From contig NZ_WKJC01000002.1 in assembly GCF_009674675.1 (NCBI RefSeq), positions 1-64,000 on the forward strand: DNA of 64,000 nucleotides, given 5' to 3'. The notes beneath the pieces were generated by a model, which searched no databases, had not been told where the DNA came from, and worked only from the letters and a program-made list of their open reading frames with translations. A program made the translations under genes and the position numbers. The DNA comes from Kangiella sp. HZ709 (GTDB taxonomy: Bacteria; Pseudomonadota; Gammaproteobacteria; Enterobacterales; Kangiellaceae). Positions 59,996 through 64,000 of this stretch are shown piece by piece (position 1 is the first letter of the stretch; each line of letters opens with the position of its first letter).

Positions 59996-60029
59996 AAAAA
60001 AAAGCCGCGGCATTTTTGGATGCTGCGGC
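59996..60029 (-). terminator. terminator after tsf
   Basis: On the minus strand GCCGCAGCAT / ATGCCGCGGC (60029-60020 and 60013-60004, one mismatch) is followed by eight T. It ends the rpsB-tsf transcript 50 bases after the tsf stop, so pyrH is not co-transcribed with tsf here. Confidence 0.85.
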
Positions 60030-60078
60030 TTTTCTTGCGTTTCTCAAAAGAGAAGTTCAAACGGTATTCTTAAAAGAA

Positions 60079-60945
60079 TTAAGCACCCATTTGAGCTGCA
60101 ACTTCAGCAGCAAAATCTTCTTCTTTCTTCTCGATGCCTTCACCTACCTCAAAACGAGTGTAAGAAACCACGTCAGCGCCAGCGGCTTTCACTAGCTTAC
60201 CAACTGTAGTTGAAGGATCTTTAATGAACCCTTGACCTTCAAGAGTAATTTCACCGATGAACTTGTTGATACGACCTCCAATCATCTTCTCGATGATGTT
60301 TTCTGGTTTGCCAGCCATGTCAGGTAATTCACGGATGATTGATTTTTCTTTCTCGATTACCGCAGGATCAACGTCATCAGCTTTGTTGAACTGAGGGTTA
60401 GCAGCAGCAACGTGCATTGCAACGTCTTTTGCTAATTCTTCAGAACCACCAGCTAATGAAACGATAACGCCGATACGACCACCGTGGATGTAACCAGCAA
60501 GGTTATCACCTTCAACTTTAGTAACACGACGTACCGTGATGTTCTCACCGATTTTCGCAACTAAGTTTGCACGGGCAGTCTCAACCGTTTCACCAGAAGT
60601 CATTGCAGTGTCATTCAATGTAGCAACATCGGTAATGCCTTTTTCTAATGCTAAATCGGCAACCGCGTTTGCGAAACCCATGAAATTTTCGTCACGAGCA
60701 ACGAAGTCAGTTTCAGAGTTGATTTCAACTAAAACACCAACGCCGTTTGCAGTGCGCGATAAGATAACACCTTCAGCCGCAACACGACCCGCTTTCTTAG
60801 CAGCCTTAGCTGCGCCAGATTTACGCATGTTATCAATTGCAACTTCAATGTCACCGTTAGTTTCAACTAGAGCTTTTTTACACTCCATCATGCCAGCGCC
60901 AGTGCGCTCACGTAATTCTTTAACTAATGCAGCAGTAATTGCCAT
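60079..60945 (-). CDS. tsf: translation elongation factor Ts
   Basis: 288 residues. N-terminal UBA-like domain with [18 protein letters not shown] (about 9-26), then the [10 protein letters not shown] core block (about 79-88) that contacts EF-Tu. Nucleotide exchange factor for EF-Tu. Separated from rpsB by 228 bases holding a large palindrome. Confidence 0.97.
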   Translation of the reverse strand: MAITAALVKELRERTGAGMMECKKALVETNGDIEVAIDNMRKSGAAKAAKKAGRVAAEGVILSRTANGVGVLVEINSETDFVARDENFMGFANAVADLALEKGITDVATLNDTAMTSGETVETARANLVAKIGENITVRRVTKVEGDNLAGYIHGGRIGVIVSLAGGSEELAKDVAMHVAAANPQFNKADDVDPAVIEKEKSIIRELPDMAGKPENIIEKMIGGRINKFIGEITLEGQGFIKDPSTTVGKLVKAAGADVVSYTRFEVGEGIEKKEEDFAAEVAAQMGA

Positions 60946-61031
60946 GATATTTTCTCCGGTTTGGCTATAACACTTATATAGGGCTTCTATATTGCGTCAC
61001 TCGCCAGAAATTCAATAGTTTGGTTTATTGA

Positions 61032-61048
61032 GGATGGTTGCACCATCC
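61032..61048. repeat. short hairpin beside the rpsB-tsf palindrome
   Basis: GGATGGT-TGC-ACCATCC forms a 7-bp stem with a 3-base loop, on the tsf side of the long palindrome. It has no U tail, so it is not a plain terminator. Confidence 0.7.
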
Positions 61049-61049
61049 A

Positions 61050-61171
61050 GGCAGCTTGCGAAAAGCTCAAGGACGAGGCGTAAGTTAGTGAAAAAGCGGA
61101 GCTTACCATAATGGTAAGTGAGCATTTTGAACTAACTTACAACGAAGTAATTGAGCTTTGCAGCAGTTGCG
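61050..61171. repeat. ~120-bp imperfect palindrome between rpsB and tsf
   Basis: A near-symmetric element centred at about 61110. Paired blocks from outside in: AAAGCTCAA with TTGAGCTTT (9 bp), GTAAGTTAGT with ACTAACTTAC (10 bp), and the central CTTACCA-TAA-TGGTAAG. The blocks in between also align in part, so the arms are about 60 bases. It could be a REP/MITE-like repeat inserted in the operon, or an RNA structure that tunes tsf relative to rpsB. Confidence 0.75.
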
Positions 61172-61173
61172 TA

Positions 61174-61902
61174 TTATTCAGCAGCTACGAATTCTTCAGA
61201 AGAATCAGCTGTCGTTGCAGAAGCTTGCTTGCCGTCAAGAACAGCATCAGCAACAGCGCCACAGTACAAACGAATCGCACGAATCGCATCATCGTTACCT
61301 GGGATGATGTAATCAACGCCTTTAGGGTTAGTATTAGTATCAACTACTGCTACTACTGGAATACCCATCTTGTTTGCTTCTGCGATAGCGATGTTTTCAT
61401 GATCTGCATCTACAACGAATAATACGTCTGGAAGACCGCCCATGTTCTTGATTCCACCGATAGAGGCTTCTAACTTAGTCATTTCACGAGAACGCATTAA
61501 AGCTTCCTTCTTCGTTAAACGCTCGAAAGTGCCATCTTCAGCTTGCTTTTCAAGATCTTTTAAACGGTTAATAGAACCGCGGATAGTTTTGTAGTTCGTT
61601 AACATGCCGCCTAACCAGCGCTTATCTACAAAGAACTGACCCGCACGAGTCGCTTCTTCTTTAACAATACTGCCAGCTGCACGTTTTGTTCCTACAAAAA
61701 GAATTTTACCTTTGTTCGACGCAATTTTACCTAAGTAATTAAGTGCATCGTTGAACATTGGAACAGTTTGCTCCAAGTTGATGATGTGAACCTTGTTACG
61801 AGCGCCGAAAATGTATGGACGCATTTGAGGGTTCCAGAAACGAGTTTTGTGACCGAAGTGCACACCCGCTTGTAGCATGTCACGCATACTAACTTTAGAC
61901 AT
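61174..61902 (-). CDS. rpsB: 30S ribosomal protein S2
   Basis: 242 residues. Starts with a [20 protein letters not shown] block and contains [20 protein letters not shown] (about 189-208). An Ala/Ser-rich tail differs from E. coli. First gene of the rpsB-tsf operon. Long leader and a stringent-type promoter upstream. Confidence 0.98.
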   Translation of the reverse strand: MSKVSMRDMLQAGVHFGHKTRFWNPQMRPYIFGARNKVHIINLEQTVPMFNDALNYLGKIASNKGKILFVGTKRAAGSIVKEEATRAGQFFVDKRWLGGMLTNYKTIRGSINRLKDLEKQAEDGTFERLTKKEALMRSREMTKLEASIGGIKNMGGLPDVLFVVDADHENIAIAEANKMGIPVVAVVDTNTNPKGVDYIIPGNDDAIRAIRLYCGAVADAVLDGKQASATTADSSEEFVAAE

Positions 61903-62089
61903 AATTTTTCTCCGAATTTCGGGTTAAGCCTCCACAAACCCCATTAAGCCGACAAATCTTACGATTTGCACCCCGACCAATGTGACGATTTGTGTGTGTT
62001 TTATTTAAGCAATCTTATTAAAAATCAATAAGTTACAATTCTTCGAGTTGATAAGCACAAATCAATAAATTAGCGCTATCTCAATCTCG
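61903..62089 (-). promoter_or_regulatory. rpsB mRNA leader, candidate S2-binding autoregulatory element
   Basis: The predicted transcript has about 187 untranslated bases. On the minus strand it carries GGTCGGGGTG followed directly by a CAAATC-GTAA-GATTTG hairpin (61968-61953), then GGGGTTTGTGGAGG near the start. E. coli-type rpsB leaders also carry a GGGGTGC-plus-hairpin element by which S2 shuts off its own operon. The match is by eye and not by covariance. Confidence 0.5.
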
Positions 62090-62095
62090 GCGCGC

Positions 62096-62124
62096 ATTAA
62101 ACCATTTTTAAGCAACCTAAACAA
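62096..62124 (-). promoter_or_regulatory. rpsB-tsf promoter
   Basis: Minus strand TTGTTT (62124-62119), 17 bp, TTTAAT (62101-62096), followed by GCGCGCC, a GC-rich discriminator typical of growth-rate and ppGpp-controlled promoters. The rest of 62125-62261 shows no gene; it should hold the promoter of the divergent PLP-enzyme gene. Confidence 0.65.
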
Positions 62125-62261
62125 GCCTAAAAGCCTTACTTTATGGGGCTTTCTAGATAGTAACTTGTAACAAAAGAAAGTCGCCCCCACTCATACATTT
62201 ATTCCCAGTGTTGCGGTATATTAGCAACTATTCGCAAAACAGAGCATTCATTATTCTAAAC

Positions 62262-64000
62262 ATGAGCCCCAATATGCTAAATTTTCTTACAGAAGTGCTT
62301 AAAGACCAGCCCAATGACTGGTTAAGACTTACGACTCACAGGCTAGATATTTATAACGAGGAACTGGCTAAATCAGAGTTTCTGGTAAAGCTTGATTCTT
62401 TGTATGCCAATGGCTCTGTAACTGAGACTGAGCTGAGCAATTTACCAACCGCTTATGATTATATTCGTTTAGGTCATCCGCTATCTTCCGTTTTAGAATG
62501 GGCTATTGGTAAGTTAAATAATCTAGCCGCTAACAATGTCATTAGTTTTGCTTCGCAGACTATGCCTATTTTGGCGATTTTACGCAAAAACCTGCTTTCC
62601 AATATCAATACAATGATTTGTTATAAAGACTCATTACCTTCTCACTTTGATGCTGATATTGTTCGTAAAATTTATGGCTATCAGTTTGAACTAAAAAAAG
62701 TTAATAGCGCTGAGCATATAACTGACTTTGAAGGCTCAACGATATTTATCGAGTCTAAAGAAGATGTAGGCAATTTTAATCTCGAAAACAAAGCAGATTT
62801 CATTATCAATCTGCATGATGCTTTCGGCAGTATTGTTCTAGTGACTAGTCCAAAAGCATATGACTATGTTGCTGAAATCCAGCATGTGCGTCGTCGCGAA
62901 TCCATTGCTATGACGCCGGCGGATTCTAATGCGGTATTGCACCAGTTAGCAGGACAGCCCTACTCTGCTACAAGCTTTGAGAAGGAACAAAATCAAAATT
63001 CTGTTATTAGCACCATTAAATCTATATCGAATGTTAATACTGATGCATTAGTAGCTTCTAGCGGCTTATCCATTCAATACGCTATTTTGATGGGCTTAAT
63101 CCATGATGCGCTCCAGGCTCATCCAAATAAAGCCATTAAAATTATTGTTCCACCAAACTGCTATGGCGGAACCAATGACCAAGCTCGTCGTGTTGCTGCT
63201 TGTTTAGATAATGTTGAAGTATTGGATTTACCTGTAGATGGGGGTAATGACATGGTGCAAGGCGTTGAGAAAATTCTAACGCAAGTTGCACAAGCTGATG
63301 CAGTGCCATTAATCATTACAGAAATCCCTACCAATCCAAGAGTTGAAGTTCCTGATTTAGAAAAGCTAAGACAAGCTTTATCACAAGAGCGCAAAACACC
63401 CAATGGTGAGATTGCCACTGCACCAGTATTTATTTTAGATCAAACATTCTGTCCTAATTACCATTTTTTGGGTGATGAAGATGTTCTGTCAAACGTTCAA
63501 ACTATTGCTTATATCAGCGGCTCGAAATTCCCAAGTGGCGGTAAATGTACTGCTGGTTATTGCGTTGCCAATAAAAAGGCTGAACATTTAATGCAAAAAA
63601 TTGGTTTGCATTTAGCACTTTGTGATAACCAAGCGACGCCATTGCAAATGGAGATACTGGCCGAACAAATGCCATCAATGAATCAACGCATTGCGGATGC
63701 TTATAAGAACACTCGCGAATTCGTATATTTTATTGAAGAAAAATTACCAGAGGCCAAAATCAATTTTGTCTCTGAAGAATTAGCCGCAAAAGGATTTACC
63801 CCTTCCGTATTTTCTTTGGACTTACCTACTAAAGGCGATACCCCAGAAGAGCGTGAATATTACAAAAGAGCTTTAAACCTCAAATTAATTAATATGATGA
63901 TTACTGAAATACCAGAAGAAAGTAAATATTGCGTTAGTTATGGTCAGTTGAAAGGCTGTTACTGGACTATTCCAGCCACATCCACGCAAGGTACGACTAA
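62262..64000 (+). CDS. PLP-dependent Cys/Met-metabolism enzyme (cystathionine gamma-synthase-like) with N-terminal extension, 3' end beyond window
   Basis: Open from ATG 62262 to the window edge (579 codons, no stop). The C-terminal part has the Cys/Met PLP fold: SSGLSIQYA (about 264-272), TEIPTNPRVEVPDL (about 360-373), LDQTF, and the Schiff-base Lys422 in SGSKFPSGGKC. E. coli MetB has its Lys at 198, so about 220 extra residues precede the enzyme core. This extension is of unknown fold and may be regulatory. The reaction (trans-sulfuration or gamma-elimination) cannot be told from this piece. Confidence 0.85.
   Translation, partial: MSPNMLNFLTEVLKDQPNDWLRLTTHRLDIYNEELAKSEFLVKLDSLYANGSVTETELSNLPTAYDYIRLGHPLSSVLEWAIGKLNNLAANNVISFASQTMPILAILRKNLLSNINTMICYKDSLPSHFDADIVRKIYGYQFELKKVNSAEHITDFEGSTIFIESKEDVGNFNLENKADFIINLHDAFGSIVLVTSPKAYDYVAEIQHVRRRESIAMTPADSNAVLHQLAGQPYSATSFEKEQNQNSVISTIKSISNVNTDALVASSGLSIQYAILMGLIHDALQAHPNKAIKIIVPPNCYGGTNDQARRVAACLDNVEVLDLPVDGGNDMVQGVEKILTQVAQADAVPLIITEIPTNPRVEVPDLEKLRQALSQERKTPNGEIATAPVFILDQTFCPNYHFLGDEDVLSNVQTIAYISGSKFPSGGKCTAGYCVANKKAEHLMQKIGLHLALCDNQATPLQMEILAEQMPSMNQRIADAYKNTREFVYFIEEKLPEAKINFVSEELAAKGFTPSVFSLDLPTKGDTPEEREYYKRALNLKLINMMITEIPEESKYCVSYGQLKGCYWTIPATSTQGTT

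Noticed and set aside
59957-60013. N-terminal extension of the DUF2799 protein
   Set aside because: It runs through the tsf terminator and would place 19 residues before a normal lipoprotein signal peptide.
61111-61422. 103-codon plus-strand frame over the palindrome and rpsB end
   Set aside because: Mostly antisense to rpsB; Cys- and Ser-rich nonsense-like composition and no ribosome site.

Overview
The window is a 64 kb piece of a low-GC gammaproteobacterial chromosome. The evidence is the conserved gene order (rpsB-tsf, pyrH-frr-uppS-cdsA-dxr-rseP-bamA-skp-lpxD-fabZ-lpxA-lpxB-rnhB-dnaE, accA-tilS; rluD-pgeF-clpB facing bamD; hisC-cmk-rpsA-ihfB-lapA-lapB-pyrF), the presence of LPS and BAM genes, and the protein sequences. 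An Oceanospirillales/Kangiella-like relative is plausible, but this is inference from gene style and is not shown by the sequence. Almost everything is housekeeping. I see no phage, insertion sequence, tRNA or CRISPR array.

Layout. 1-300: leader and tandem P1/P2 promoters of an rRNA operon that reads leftwards out of the window, so its 16S gene should begin just beyond base 1. 493-10407: pssA, two small plus-strand genes, then rluD-pgeF-plsC-like-clpB with a sigma-32-like promoter before clpB, bamD, and nadE-glnB. 10552-14102: pilS, a pilR whose AAA+ domain has lost its sigma-54 activation motifs, and a FimT-like pseudopilin. 14143-17068: ppnN, a small XRE regulator with a twin-palindrome operator joined to a rhombosortase-like protease gene, and a ComEA-like protein. 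17133-23552: pyrF, lapB, lapA, ihfB, rpsA, cmk, hisC. 23759-34639: an exported oligopeptidase B-like S9 peptidase, ruvA, ruvC, yebC, aspS, an exported amidohydrolase, a small lipoprotein, proS and a lytic transglycosylase. 34640-41353: patatin-like lipase, tilS, accA, a DUF1287 protein, an Ada-AlkA fusion, ogt, and an XRE-2TM membrane regulator. 41370-57752: the dnaE to pyrH envelope/replication cluster, all on the minus strand. 57753-60050: a small accessory island (PhyH-like dioxygenase, second XRE membrane protein, DUF2799 lipoprotein) set between pyrH and tsf. 60079-62100: tsf and rpsB, with a ~120 bp near-palindrome between them and a structured rpsB leader. 62262-64000: 5' part of a PLP enzyme of the cystathionine gamma-synthase fold family with a ~200 residue N-terminal extension.

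How the genes work together. The large minus-strand cluster joins translation (rpsB, tsf, frr), pyrimidine supply (pyrH), undecaprenyl/isoprenoid and phospholipid precursors (uppS, dxr, cdsA), outer-membrane protein assembly (bamA, skp, with bamD elsewhere), lipid A synthesis (lpxD, lpxA, lpxB, with LapB as likely controller of LpxC) and DNA replication (dnaE, rnhB). The most unusual items are the PilR with a degraded ATPase, the shared array of TGTCG-type direct repeats (11-bp period) in front of two paralogous XRE membrane-protein genes, the operator pair before the XRE/rhombosortase operon, and the long palindrome between rpsB and tsf.
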